In this document: positions 34,401 to 46,299 of the stretch, piece by piece
How positions within the stretch are numbered: the stretch's first letter is position 1
Layout: each line of letters opens with the position of its first letter
Assembly: GCA_963920765.1 (NCBI GenBank)
Contig: OY987244.1
Location: forward strand, 30,422,358 to 30,486,357
DNA: 64,000 nucleotides
From: Ulota crispa
Lineage: Eukaryota; Streptophyta; Bryopsida; Orthotrichales; Orthotrichaceae
Direction: 5' to 3'
Notes under the pieces: generated by a model
Told to the model about the DNA's origin: nothing
Databases searched by the model: none
The model's input: the letters and a program-made list of their open reading frames with translations, nothing else
Position numbers and translations under genes: made by a program

Positions 34401-37400
34401 AGGAAAAAGTAAGAACAACGCAAAAAAAAACCACGTATAATGTGAGCAAGAAACGCTGATCAGTAGGAATCCTGTCCTGAGAAAATCACGTACCTTACAT
34501 GTTTTTCGTAATTTGGCTATTTGTGCTGGAGTATTGATCTGCGACGATTACAACCATCAGTGTTCGGCAATGTCTAAAATATTGAAAAAAATTGGTACAT
34601 CCTTATCAAATATCTCTCTCGTCAAAACAGTTCGATTCCTGAGAAAAGAGTCCTTTATGGAGAAACGCAACAACTACGATATATAGGAGTCAAACATATT
34701 CGTGCAGGTATTTCACATAAAAAATAGCATGATATACGAGAAAAAAAACATCTAGATACTTACCTCAACACTATGCTGCCATTGACTACTCATTTCCTGG
34801 GTTGGTTTACCCTGCTCAATCATACACCAAGAAAGCATAAGACCTCCTAGCTACAAATATAACTGAAGATCCAACACAGTATATTACTAATAAACCAAAA
34901 ACTAGACAACAATAAACGGACCTTTACTTTCCTAAAAAGAAAACAATTGGACTAGAGTAATATAGGAAAAAGGATAACCGTGGAAGCCCATTCAGGACGA
35001 TGAATGTGGTCGGGGACAAATCGGCGAGGTGATATAGGATATGCTCTTACTGGTCTGTACATGTAACGCAAAAATATTAATAAATAGCTACTAGTTACTT
35101 GTTGCAAGTCCTAATTCACTATTTTGTAACAACTAGTTTCGAAACATATTAAACAAAAGAAGGTTTCAACGACCAGCACAATTGAATTTGCAGTGCTAGA
35201 CTTACCCTGTCCAATCAAAAGAGGGCATTTGCGTGCTTCGACTCTGACCCTTTCGTTGACAATACATCCACCCCTGAGCCAAGGCTGCAGCATGAGGATC
35301 CTGAATGCCATGTGACTCATCAGACTCCTTTCGACTCGGGACACTGTGGACAGCCTTATGTGAACTCCATGATTCCTTGAAACATTCCTGCGAACTGCCG
35401 AAACGTCCCTGTCATTGATGAGACAAAGAAATATGTATCTATAATGTATCTAAATAACCAGACAAGTGCATGCCTTCAATCCAAGATCCTTTAACACTCC
35501 ATAACATAGAGTATACTATACCAGTTACTGACCAATGTTGCCAACAACAACTCATGCATCCAGACACATGGTTGGTCATACTACCATGTGGTGTAAGCGA
35601 GATTAAGCCACATAGATTATCTAAAACGGAAATGGGGTTTTTATTCACCTACAGTGGTCTAAAAATCCCCGCTTTAAAATTTGTCTAAGAAACCCATACA
35701 CCTAAACTCTAAACCTAATCTCAACAGATTTGACTTCCATGCCACAGTGATCTCTCAGCATCTCTAAAGTGACATCCCAAAAATCACTTCAATACACAGG
35801 TTCAAATACTTGAAGTGATTCAAATTGAATCATCACCCCTTAACCCATAAGTACCCAAGGTCCCTTTGAGCTTCCTGAGAATCTGTTCTAAATAAACACA
35901 AACTAACAAAGCTTAAAAAGTAGAACAACCTTTTTTTATCTGTAATGTTATAAATTATAAACATAAGGTGTTATGAGTCACGTGAGAAAACAAAATACAA
36001 AATCACGTATGGATTGAAAGGATTATAGGACATTGGAAATTAGAAATTGATTTGAAGTGCCTCAATCTTCTATTTACGTGTCAAATATATAATTATAAGG
36101 TTAAAAGGAAATATCATGTATAGCTTAAGATAATTTATACCATCTTGAAATCTACTTCACAGATATGTAAGACATATTTTACTGCAAATTATTTTCAAAT
36201 TCAATGTATCTGAAGCTCGTCTCTGCGAATGGAAAAAAACAAGTTTTGCAAAGGAGCCTTCTCTACAAAAACTGGAAACGGAAGTCACACATGTGTTTTC
36301 GAAATCTCTGTCGATGCTAAAAATAGACCTGAACAATGCTGCCCTATAAAATAAAGCAAAAAAAGGCAAAAAAAGATGCTTTTAAAAGTAGATTTTTGAC
36401 ATGAGATTACATTGAGCTTCAAGGTTTCGTCGACCAATCAAACTGTGGTGCCTTGGGCATGGTTAATCTGAGTATGAGAATCTAAATTTGCCTAAAGAAA
36501 ATGAAATAAACACAAACACTGGACACCCCGAGAAGTCAAGATACAGTCAAGCGGCAGCCACTGGAATCGAAAACGTACCAAAAGGACGCGTTAACTCGCG
36601 GCAGTTTCAGCTCAAGACATTTCGGACACCTGCAAAAAGCATTGGAATGCAATCAGAAAAAGTTCTTTAAAAGCTGTCTCACAAAAAGGTTCAGTCCAAG
36701 GCTGTCGAATTCATCCCCAATCCATAGTGCGTGTATTCCACAACGGAACATTGTACTCCCTGTCCCTCTAAAAACGTCCAAAAAGAGCTTCCTTGTGAAA
36801 GGATTAACTGTTTTTTAGTCTTTATGCTAGTGACACATGCATTGTAGAATTAATCTACCATCTACCAAATGTATGCAAAATCTCCAATTTTGATGTCACA
36901 AGTTGGGCACCCAAATTCCATGCAAAAAATGCCATATTTGTGCATGCTGCCAACTCGTTATTATTGATGACTTAAAGATTAGTAGCAACAATAGTACCTC
37001 ATATGGGCAAAGCCAAGCTTGCTAGGAGAGGAATGCTCTCTAATCGCTTAACTTGGCCCCCATGAGATCATGGAACATGGCAAACACTTTCTCAGCGTTT
37101 GAAACCAACAAAAAGGGAGCTTTCTAGTGGTACAAGAAATGTGTCTGATTTGGAGCTTTTTAGAGGGACAGAGGGAGTATTGAATTCACCATACTCTAGA
37201 TTGGATGACTATGGCCTTCATACCGACAAAGAGATGGCTTTACCACATCCAACCCAAAAAAGTAAGAAAAAAGCAAAAAAAACAAAAGATTCCATGACAA
37301 TAGAATCAAACATGCAGATTCAATCCAAGACCTATAGTGCATGACACTTATAACCAACCCAACAAGAAATACTAAAGCACAACACACACACATACCCATT

Positions 37401-37890
37401 AGCTCAAAAGTAAATTCCACCACCAAGCGGGACAAATCCTAAACTTCATCTTGGTGGACTTGAATTTTTGATAACCTTTTTTTGACAAAGCCTTAGACTA
37501 ACCACTTGAATTGGGAGTTGTTGGTTATAAGTGTCATATAATGCACCGTACTACAGATTCATGAAAACCAGCACTTTGTTAGCTCTTTAAATTCCGTCAT
37601 ACAAACAATTCTATTCGAGGCTACCGACACAATCACCAATAGCTCAAGGCCATAATACTGATAAGAAAACAGCACTAAGATATTCAACAAACAAAAAAGA
37701 GGAAAAGAAAAGAAAAAGAAATCCATGATGAGATAATGAAACAAGCAAATGTTGCAAACAAATGAGTCAAGGATTGATAAACATTGGAAAATTTGTGAAG
37801 GAGCACGAGAAAGGCTTACTGGAGACGAGCAGCCTTGCTGCACCGCACGCACGCAACATGCTTCAAATCCAATTCGCCATCGGCGGTCAT
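31420..37890 (-). CDS. MAP1A: Methionine aminopeptidase, cytosolic type 1A, 16 exons, 403 aa
   Basis: Exons from the start: 37820-37890, 36579-36629, 35206-35394, 34979-35054, 34764-34811, 34494-34538, 33918-34017, 33640-33691, 33466-33507, 33233-33294, 32927-33025, 32689-32762, 32422-32491, 32153-32218, 31962-32050, 31420-31497 (1212 nt). It removes the initiator Met from new proteins at the ribosome. Residues about 12-55 form the C6H2 zinc-finger region that marks the cytosolic type 1 enzymes ([15 protein letters not shown] and [17 protein letters not shown]). The pita-bread catalytic domain has all the metal ligands and the catalytic His: CHGIPDA, LNVDIS, the D of CHADLNET, YCGHGVG, FTIEPM and QFEHT. 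The residue before that second Asp is Ala where relatives have Gly. The C-terminus ([10 protein letters not shown]) is family-typical. The intron after 32422-32491 looks U12-type. MITEs lie in the first and last introns; a minisatellite lies upstream. Confidence 0.96.
31551..31873. mobile_element. MITE, GGGAAAATTTCATGG family, in the last intron of MAP1A
   Basis: Starts GGGAAAATTTCATGGATACC and ends with the exact inverse ending ATGAAATTTTCCC. 323 bases. It sits in the 464-base intron between the last two coding exons of MAP1A. The open frames here (31645-31845, 31677-32060) are this element plus exon sequence. Confidence 0.9.
32219..32421 (-). other. Likely U12-type (minor spliceosome) intron of MAP1A
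   Basis: The donor on the minus strand is GTATCCTCG, agreeing with the U12 consensus RTATCCT over its first seven bases. Close to the acceptor is TTCTTAAC, nearly the U12 branch site TTCCTTAAC, with about 12-13 bases from the branch A to the terminal AG. No polypyrimidine tract is needed in such introns. 203 bases, phase 1. Confidence 0.7.
36756..37177. mobile_element. Stowaway-like MITE in MAP1A intron 1
   Basis: Termini CTCCCTGTCCCTCTAAAA and TTTTAGAGGGACAGAGGGAG are inverted copies flanked by TA on both sides. 422 bases inside the 1.19 kb first intron of MAP1A. Confidence 0.9.
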
Positions 37891-38106
37891 TTTGGAGTAC
37901 GACGGTTTTCTGGAACATCAACAACGGCGATTGATTGATCGGCCTTCTCAGGCAACCGAACGAGGAGACTCCCCTTTTTGAAGAAACAACATGGCTTGAC
38001 GAGGCTGAAACCCTAGCCCTAAGGTGTTGTACTCTTTGCTTACGTGGATGGATTTGTCGCGCTGACCTTTTCTATTGCCCACGGTAGTGTGTTACCAGCT
38101 TTACTG

Positions 38107-38800
38107 AGGTAGGAGACGCAAGATCGAGGGACCCAAGACCATTGGGGCTCAAGATCGAGGGGACCCAATACCGGGGACCTAACATTGGGGACTCAAGACC
38201 ATTGTGGCTTAAGATCGAGGGAAACCCAAGATCATTGGGGCCCAAGATCGAGGGGACCCATGACCATTGGGGCTCAAGATCGAGGGACCCAAGACTATTG
38301 GGGCTCAAGATCGAGGGGACCCAAGACTATTGGGGCTCAAGATCGAGGGGACCCAAGACTATTGGGGCTCAAGATCGAGGGGACCCAAGACTATTGGGGC
38401 TCAAGATTGAGGGGACCCAAGACTATTGGGGCTCAAGATTGAGAGGACCCAAGACTATTGGGGCTCAAGATTGAGAGGACCCAAGACTATTGGGGCTCAA
38501 GATTGAGGGGATCCAACACCGGGGGACCAAGACTAAAAGACTCAAGACCAGGGAACCAAGACCTACGGACCCAAGATCAAGGGGACCCAAGATCGAGGGG
38601 ATCCAACACCGAGGGACTAAGACTAAAAGACTCAAGACCAAGGAACCAAGACCTACGGACCCAAGACCAGGGGACCGAGACTGAGGAACTCAAGACCAGG
38701 GGACCAAGACCTAAGGACCCAAGACCAGGGGGACCCAATATCTGGGGGCCCAATCTCATGGGGACCCAATACTAGGGGACCCAATACCATGGAGACCTTG
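38107..38800. repeat. Minisatellite, 32-bp unit, upstream of MAP1A
   Basis: The first 400 bases are tandem copies of a unit of about 32 bases, with phrases GACCCAAGACTATTGGGG and CTCAAGATCGAGG. From about 38511 the array changes to a 90-base higher-order unit of related text (ATCCAACACCG at 38511 and 38601). Because 32 is not a multiple of three and stops are rare, long frames appear on both strands; none is a gene. It begins about 220 bases before the MAP1A start codon on the upstream side. Confidence 0.93.
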
Positions 38801-38825
38801 AACATTTGGGCAGGCTCTAAAATTG

Positions 38826-39180
38826 AGGGCATGTAAGGTAGTATGCTCTAAAACAGTCACTTTTAAGGGCTGGTTAGTCTTTTCATGGGTTTTTCAAAGG
38901 CAAGGAGATTTTTTGTCTAATTTTCATATACAAAGAAATGGATGTTAAATGTAACACAATTTTTTTCATATTTTTTGAAGCATTATTGAATTGTTGATAT
39001 TTTCAAAGTTTTCTCTTACAACTTGTGAGGAGATGAAATGAAATTGAGGAGTATGACTGGCTCTTGCAATAGAATACACCTTTTCTATGATTTCATGAGG
39101 TTCATTCAAAGACCACTTCATATCCATTCCTAAGCTATTTATAGAGGGTTGCAATTAGAGCACACAACCTGATCTCTTAT
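38826..39180. repeat. Dispersed repeat, copy 1
   Basis: Matches 62368-62785 in the same orientation with about two thirds to three quarters identity by eye. Landmarks are ATGCTCTAAAA, AAGGGCTGGTT, TTGAAGCATTATTGAATTGT, GGCTCTT followed by AGAATACA, and CATATCCATTCCTAA. No coding capacity or termini recognised. Confidence 0.8.
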
Positions 39181-42100
39181 ACTGAATATTGCATTTAGGC
39201 TGCCTTATCTTGGTAAGGTACCTCGTGACTCATATCTTGGTCACTTGGAGACGCATGCAACTCTCTAGATACTTGGATTTCACATGGTTTATGACTTGCA
39301 TGTTGCTAGTTTGTTTTTTAGCAACTTCATTATTGTTGCCAAACCCTTTAAAATGATTTGTTGCAATAATTTTCATCGCAACAATATAAATTTATATATA
39401 ATGTAAAATGTTGAGGAATTAGGGTGGGCCAACCTAAACGCAATATTCAGTGTAGAGAATCAGGGCAAACTTTCATGCTGCATTGGAGGCAGACACGGGA
39501 CTTAGCATTTTCTAACTCAAATTCCCAATATTTTTGTGCTTCTTATGTGAACTTGTTTCACTACCATTTTCAGTTTTCAATGTCTGATTATACTGTTTAT
39601 TACTATAGCACATTTTTGTGCATGGCATTGTACTCTTTTGTAATTTCTCCAATTCTAACGTAGCATGGAAGTTGGCACTCAAAATACTCAAGTAAATCTA
39701 GTAAATTGTAATGAAATTATTTGGCAATAAAGCTAGGAACTGATATTATTTCATGCATTAAAAGGTAACGTAATTCAAGTCGTTGAATAGCACAGCAAAT
39801 TCTAACAAACAAACCATTCAATCGTTTGTCCTATTGGACTTTTTTTTTGTTGCAATAAGCACAATGGTTTAGAAAATGGAGCAGCATTATAATTTGTTGC
39901 AATATTCCTTTCTATATATGACATTTAGAGCTAGAGACCAAATTTAAGCATGATACATGTGTTTGCTTTTGTGTGGTTGTATCACACAATTCTTTCTCCA
40001 ATCCCTTATTGTTTGTTACTTTTTGGTTTTATTTTAGTAGTATAGGCTTGTGAATGCCAAGAGTTATTACATTTTGAGCTTGTTTGATAGTTTTTCATTA
40101 CATCCATATGATATGTTACACACAGATTTTATTATAGGAAACATTTTAAATTGCTAAATAAAGTAACCACATATTTAGGCCCACTTTATATTTGGGGTCA
40201 AATTGAGGGCTAGCTTGAAGTCTTTGAATATGAACCTATAGGATTGTTTGGTTTTTCCAAATCCTGCTCAAGGGCTTTATATTAGAGCCAAGCCAAAATT
40301 ACAATTAATTCTAGGTGACATCCTAGGTGGCATTGTTTTGGCACCAATACATTAAGTATGAAAATGGAACAAGGTTTTCAAAGACTCAGACTCCAAACTT
40401 GGGCTGGATTGAGCTTGTTCATTAAATCAAAATCATTATCATTGTTCACTAATGAAAAGCAAATCATTTCAATTATTGATTCATAAAAAGCCATATAAAA
40501 GACCATGTTGATTATTAGTTTCCAGAAGCAAGAGGCTTATCATGCAAGTTAGCACCAGTGGCAAGCTAGTGCACCCAAGTGATGCAATCAATGCTTCCAT
40601 CACCTAGTTGGAGCCTTAATTAACATGGAACTAATAGAAGGCCATACTTAGGGCCAACTTAGCAAAGCAACATGTAGGGGTTCAATTGGCTAACATTTGA
40701 CATCTATGCAGGTGTGGGAACAATTCTCTCTTTTGTGACTCTTGATAATATGGACACTCCAAGATAAATGTATGGGTTGGAACAAGATTGAAGGTTAAAT
40801 AAAGACAGCCTTGCATCTAGCCCCAAGCCTAGTATAAAGTGAGCTGTAAAATGTTCAAGATTGCAACATGCAACAACTAGTGAATGAGCTAAAACCAACC
40901 ATGTTATGAGTTAATCTTAGAGAGTAGTAAAATTCAAGATTAAGAAGCATTACAGGTTTCTGATCCATTCAACAAGTTAAAACTCCATACCCAAAGATGC
41001 CTGCAAATTTTTTTGGGACAACTCAAAATACACTGGTATTGATAAAAGAAGACAAGGGGTGAAGGCTGAAGAGAATGATTAAGTTCCAGGCATTCACTTT
41101 ATAACATAGTTTTTCACAACAAATCTTCCTGCACATTCAAAGTTTTGCACGCACATGATTTTTGTTATTCTGCTTCTAACTCTAACGTATTCTCAACCAT
41201 TTTGACAAGTGAAAGATGCGTACAGATCAGTCATGATGTATGATGAGAGTGTGCTGTAGCTTTATTCTAAAACTAACCTATTTACTAACTGTCACCCTCG
41301 GTTGCTGATATTACACAGTTGCTAATCTATGAAATTTTACGTAATGAACAACCTCAAAGTAAATTTTGGATTATTTGGGAGTTGCAGCATGGTTGCGGAA
41401 TGTTTCCAAATCCACTAAATCACATTAAGTTAAGAAGACAAATTTGACCATAGATTATAACATCTTGATTTTTTTTTAATCACTTGCGTCCATGGGAACA
41501 GCTTTGTATTCAGACAACAACATGGCCTTAGATCATATTTTAGCGCTTTCACTCAAGTCACATTGTTGAAATATCAAAACATATCAACTTCCTAATTACA
41601 GAATACATCCCTGAAAATGAATTACAAAAAAAACTTCACATTTACATAATGGCAAAATGAAGGATCTCAAAGTTTGACTACATGTCCAGGTCATAGGTCT
41701 ATCCTTCGAGGATTGAGATTAGCAATTGAACTTTGCTCAGGATGGAACGGACGTCATTGACATCACTTCGACATCACCCAAATTCAATACCATCTAAGCC
41801 CATCCAGTTCATGATGTATTCCGAATCATCGAGAACGAAATACACCACCAAAATTGTTGAAATTGATTCAACCCTAAAGCGCTGCATAGTCAATATGTAT
41901 CACTTAAAAAGTGTTCTACGAATCTACAAGTTCAAGAATTTACACCAACCCGGCGTTGAAGAAATCTCCACGAAACCTGGTGAACACTGAACATGCCTTT
42001 ACAAGGTCCTGCAATATAGCACCATTTAGGTAATTAACACAAAATTTACGTTGCAAGACAATCTATACAACTGATGGAATTGGACAACGAAACCCACATA

Positions 42101-42481
42101 CACCTAGACAGACTGTAGGAGCACTGATGCTAGTACAATGATGCAGCTTTTCGAGGTAACCGTTCCTCAGGTGAAGTGCTGAACATTAAATCGTGTCTGG
42201 ATAGAGGATTTCAGAAATATAGGAAATAATTGAAAAATACGAAGGTAAAAAGACAACTAAAGGGAAGGGTGGACGTTTGCCAAAAACAGGACAGTCCTCA
42301 CCTGCGGATATCAAGTTTTAGCTCCATTGATCCTACAGCACTTGTGGCATCCCTGGTTCTTGGGCAACTCTGCTTTCATAAAACAATCTGGATCAGCTCA
42401 GAAATATTCCAGAAGAGAGCATAAGCCAACAAATGCAATTTAATTTTCAATCAATAACAGAGAGAGGCGAGAGTATTGGAA
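39181..42481. other. Spacer, 3.3 kb, with the 3' region of the PITH gene at its right end
   Basis: AT-rich, only short frames with no family resemblance. The last few hundred bases probably hold the 3' untranslated region of the minus-strand PITH gene. No repeats or RNA genes recognised. Confidence 0.5.
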
Positions 42482-44336
42482 TTACTTGAACTCAGAAGGA
42501 TTTGGAACAGCTTCATAAACTGTATTAGCGACAGCATCTCTTTTCATCTGGACCACAGGGACACAAGGAAACCATTGATAGTCAGAAACGAACTCTAATC
42601 AACACAACAACAGTAATATAGCTGATCTACGCTAGAGGCAACCACTTTTAAGGTTGTAACTCGTTACAAACCCTTCGAAGAATACTTCGCCGAAAAACTA
42701 CCATAAAAGTGCACCCGACATCTGAGAATGACAAGAGAATGTACGAATATCATGTTTCTCATAGCTCATGATATTATATCAGGTCGACCTAACATTACTT
42801 CGATATCAATTAGTGTGAATTTCGATACGTAAGCGTGACGTTTAAGCAGCCAGTGAGCACGCATTGGCCTACTTTACTAAGATTTGAGAATCAAGGCCAC
42901 GAAGTGCTCACTTGTGTAGCTTCACCACGGAATCCAATGTAATGCACGCGTGTCGCACCAGCCCCAAAGTTCCGTGGAAAGTGCAGAGTGATACTGGCAA
43001 CCCCCTGAAACTTCGCATACCTAACATCAATTATAAAACAGATTAGAAGGTGCTCTATTACCACATACTCATATTGCGACATATGAGATTTTGGAGACAT
43101 ACGACATGGAAGAGCAAAAGTATAAACCCAGTCCGTCTGGACAACCAACATAGCCAAGCAAGGAGTTGGTATACGCTATAAAATGCAGTAATCAATTATT
43201 ACACGTAGGAATTTGAAGATTATAGTTTTAAACGTTGCAAGGATAAACATCTCCCGTCGAAACAATGAAACTGAGAAGTAAATAAGAAAAATAGCTTACT
43301 TGGTTGGATACTCAAGCTCGCCCCTGATGTTTTCAGCCAGCTCCCACTCTTGAATTGGTGTCAAATCATTTGCTTGTGAAAAATCAATATCTTCCCTATT
43401 CAGAAACCTGCAATTCCACTGAAAATTTCAGAGGGGAAATATCTCAGACATTAGAAGATTTACTTGAAACCACGACATGGCTTGATATAACAAGATAGAT
43501 GTAACAGAGAATGCAAGCATTAAATATACAGTTATAAAACTGCAAATGGTTTAATTATGCACAACTACCCCCACGCCAGACAAAAAAGAAAACTCACGCT
43601 CGCATTTTTGCAGGGCTGGAGCCCTCAACGCCCCCGATGATACAAATGCTCTTGATTTTCACGTCCGTAGTAAATCTGAGAAGTGCAAAATAAAAAAAAC
43701 TGAAAAACTGAAAAACTCAAAATGTGAAAATCACAACATTTCATTGCAAAATCAATTCTAAAACTCATAGCACCAGGACAGGAAGCTTTCATCTTACGGT
43801 ATGAAAACGATAAGCTCAGCGTCATCATCGTTGCTTGCCAACACGCTTGTTAAATCCAAGCGCTGTTCCCAAGGTTTGAATACGCTTTTCGCACTCCCCT
43901 CGATAGCTTCGTTCAAAGCCGTTACCTGATTCATTACAGAAATACACCATTGGATTCAACCAAAATTGAATGCTACACTGAGTGCTACAAAAATTATTGT
44001 CAGGGTTTCACTCTCCACAATGTAGACATGTCACTGACATTCTCCACTCAAAATCACGTTCATAATACGACTACATGTATATAGTTCATGATAACATCAC
44101 CTCATACGTGCCAAATAGGTGTGAACAGCATATATAATGTTCTCAACACCAACTAACTACTACCACACTTCAAATGATCCAGCTACCCAGAAAACCCCCT
44201 CCAGTTCCGATGATCAACTAGGTTTGTAAAAACCATTAGTAATTCTTACCCCTGAAATATCGATGTTTTTGTACAGAGACCAATCTCCCGCACACTCATG
44301 TTCTTCGCAGTCGTGCTGGTGAAGGCAGGATGCCAT
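42482..44336 (-). CDS. PITH-domain protein (PITHD1-like), 6 coding exons, 191 aa
   Basis: Exons from the start: 44250-44336, 43798-43925, 43598-43675, 43300-43407, 42912-43020, 42482-42547 (576 nt, all in frame). The PITH domain (also found at the C-terminus of TXNL1, where it binds the proteasome) fills most of the protein, about residues 20-175. The N-terminus MASCLHQHDCEEHECAGDWS is typical of the stand-alone form, as are YKNIDISGVTALNE, LIVFIPFTTDVKIKSICIIG, FQGVASITLHFPRNFG and YIGFRGEAT. There is no thioredoxin domain. The start codon exon has 57 bases of leader before an acceptor at 44394-44396, so the transcript starts upstream. Its cellular role in plants is not established. Two candidate leader exons lie at 45293 and 45863. 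Confidence 0.95.
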
Positions 44337-45292
44337 TGTGAAAGGAAAAACGTTGATGTATATAGAAGAGTAGCCTCGACCACCTGGAAAGAACCACGCG
44401 AGCTGTTAATAACGTTCATCACCTAAAAAATTCCGTGCAGCAAAAACCTTATGGAAATCATGCCACAAAGTTGAATGGAGACTTCTGATGCTCAGAATTA
44501 AGTCAAATGCTTGCATCCGCTTGTTAGAACGAAAGCTGTCTGTAATACTGCTATATGAGATCCATGTTCACGATAAAAGTAATAAATGCCCATACCAAAA
44601 CCTCACTAAAAGAGCGTCATCTTAGTAAACTCAGGACTCACGGACTGTTACCACACATGAAAGTAACACATGAGCCGCTCATTACAAAACTCCATCTGCG
44701 GTGATTATCAACAAATCATTTCCACTCAACATATAAACTTAACAGCATACATCAATTAGTTGATGTGTTAGTAATCAAGTGACAACACTTGAATGCCGTT
44801 TGAAAGTAACCTTACTATCTTTTTAGTGTTTTCGTCAAATTTATTCTTTAATCACACACTTCAAAGGCACTAAAACCATGTGACGACAGTGCTCGTACAT
44901 CAATCAATTGAAACAGCACTAAGATAGCCTAAGCGGGACTGCAGTAAAGTTAAGCAACATAACAGAAGGAAAAGACAATATCCTGTTAAAATTGAGAACG
45001 CACTTGCATTAATTTCACATAAATCACATATTATGCCTCATACACATATTCATTACTTCAAACCACCTTCATAATCCAAAAATAGTCAGAAGCTAAACGA
45101 GGTTTAACTAAAACGTCAGCTGGCAAATGACAACCGACAGCTCCATTAACTCTCGTAAAAACAGTCAAGCATACAACACCAAAACTCTCTCACAGAGAGA
45201 TAAAGATTAAGCTTCTCACACAAAAGACGTTCGACGCTATGACTTCAAAAGCCATATTTCAGTACTCACGAAAATATAGTGTCGATGCTTAC

Positions 45293-45430
45293 CAGAAAGG
45301 AAAATATATTCAACGATGCGGCAAACACACAAATGTTTCGATCGGTAGCCAGTCAGCGAAACCTCGGAATGCTAAGAACAATGCAATGGAGAGCCTCTAC
45401 GTAGAAGAATGAAAAAGGAATGGAAATGAC
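45293..45430 (-). other. Candidate 5' leader exon, copy B, of the PITH gene
   Basis: On the minus strand this ends with CTTTCTG directly before a donor GTAAGCATCGACAC (45292 and below). It is the duplicate of 45863-46020 and keeps the splice site. It could be an alternative first exon or an internal leader exon. The upstream limit is approximate. Confidence 0.55.
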
Positions 45431-45862
45431 GAGCAGATTTGACAACTGACAGCTCCATTAAATCTCATAGAAACAGTCAAGCATACGACACCAAAACTCT
45501 CTTCCATAGAAGTAAAGATGAAGCTCCTCACAGAGGAAAGGACCGCAACTCAAACATATTATGCCTCATACACACATTCACTACTTCAAATCACCTTCAA
45601 AGTCCAAAAATCGCCAGAAGCTAAACAAAGTTTAACTAAAACGTCAGCTGGCAAATGACAATCGACAGCTCCATTAACTCTCATAAAAATAGTAGTTAAC
45701 AACACCAAAACTCTCTCACAGAGACATAAAGATTAAGCTTCTCAAAGAGGCAGCGACCGCAACTCAAACATATTATGCCGTAACTCAAACAGAAGACGTT
45801 CGACGCGGTGTTCAGATTGATTTCAAAAGCAACATTCACGCACATAAAGTGTTGATGCTTAC

Positions 45863-46020
45863 CAGAAAGGAAAAATACTCAACGATGCAGCAAATACACG
45901 AATGTCTCGATCGGTAGCTCGTAAAACCAAGACAGAGAAACCTCGGAATGCTGAGAACAATGTAATAAAGAGTATCTACGTGGAAGAATGAAAATGGAAT
46001 GGAAATGACGAGCAGATTTG
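45863..46020 (-). other. Candidate 5' leader exon, copy A, of the PITH gene
   Basis: Ends with CTTTCTG before a donor GTAAGCATCAACAC on the minus strand. It lies nearest the likely promoter, which has a G-box at 46193. The intron would reach to the acceptor at 44394. The upstream limit is approximate. Confidence 0.6.
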
Positions 46021-46192
46021 TGGCTGCATCAATTGCGATTCAAAATGCAAGTATTGCTTGGAAAAGGAGAGTAAATGAATTGAAACCCTAAACTGGCGCT
46101 CATTAAACCTTAACCATTTAGTTGGCCTATCGCTCTCAGTCTTTGCTTGTCCTGTACCTCGTGTCGGGGATCTCCCGCGTGTTTAGTAGAGC

Positions 46193-46198
46193 CACGTG
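46193..46198. promoter_or_regulatory. G-box (CACGTG) upstream of the PITH gene
   Basis: The palindrome CACGTG in the context GCCACGTGTT is the core bound by plant bZIP and bHLH factors. It is about 170 bases upstream of leader exon A in a more GC-rich promoter-like stretch (46140-46290). Binding is inferred only. Confidence 0.5.
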
Positions 46199-46299
46199 TT
46201 AACTTGTTTGAGCGCCACCGCCACGAAATTTGTGCGCAGTACACGGCACGCATGGCGTGGCAATTGTTGCGGCGTGTTGCGGATAGAATTTGTCTTCAC

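Larger units (their letters stand above)
45028..46025 (-). repeat. Tandem duplication of the PITH-gene leader region
   Basis: About 400-470 bases are repeated with a period near 530: copy one 45028-45436, copy two 45558-46025, with a partial third piece at 45437-45557. Shared phrases include CAGCTCCATTAACTCTC, ACGTCAGCTGGCAAATGACA, GATGCTTACCAGAAAGGAAA and GGAATGGAAATGACGAGCAG. Confidence 0.88.

Noticed and set aside
34812..34978. A second U12-type intron in MAP1A (donor GTTATCC)
   Set aside because: The donor has an extra base against the consensus and no TTCCTTAAC-like branch site lies before the acceptor.
38142..38775. Open frames of 60-110 codons over the 38.1-38.8 kb region on both strands
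   Set aside because: They come from a 32-base tandem array with few stops; the residues cycle with the repeat and have no family resemblance.
38107..38800. CRISPR-like array
   Set aside because: The units are contiguous with no unique spacers, and the genome is eukaryotic.
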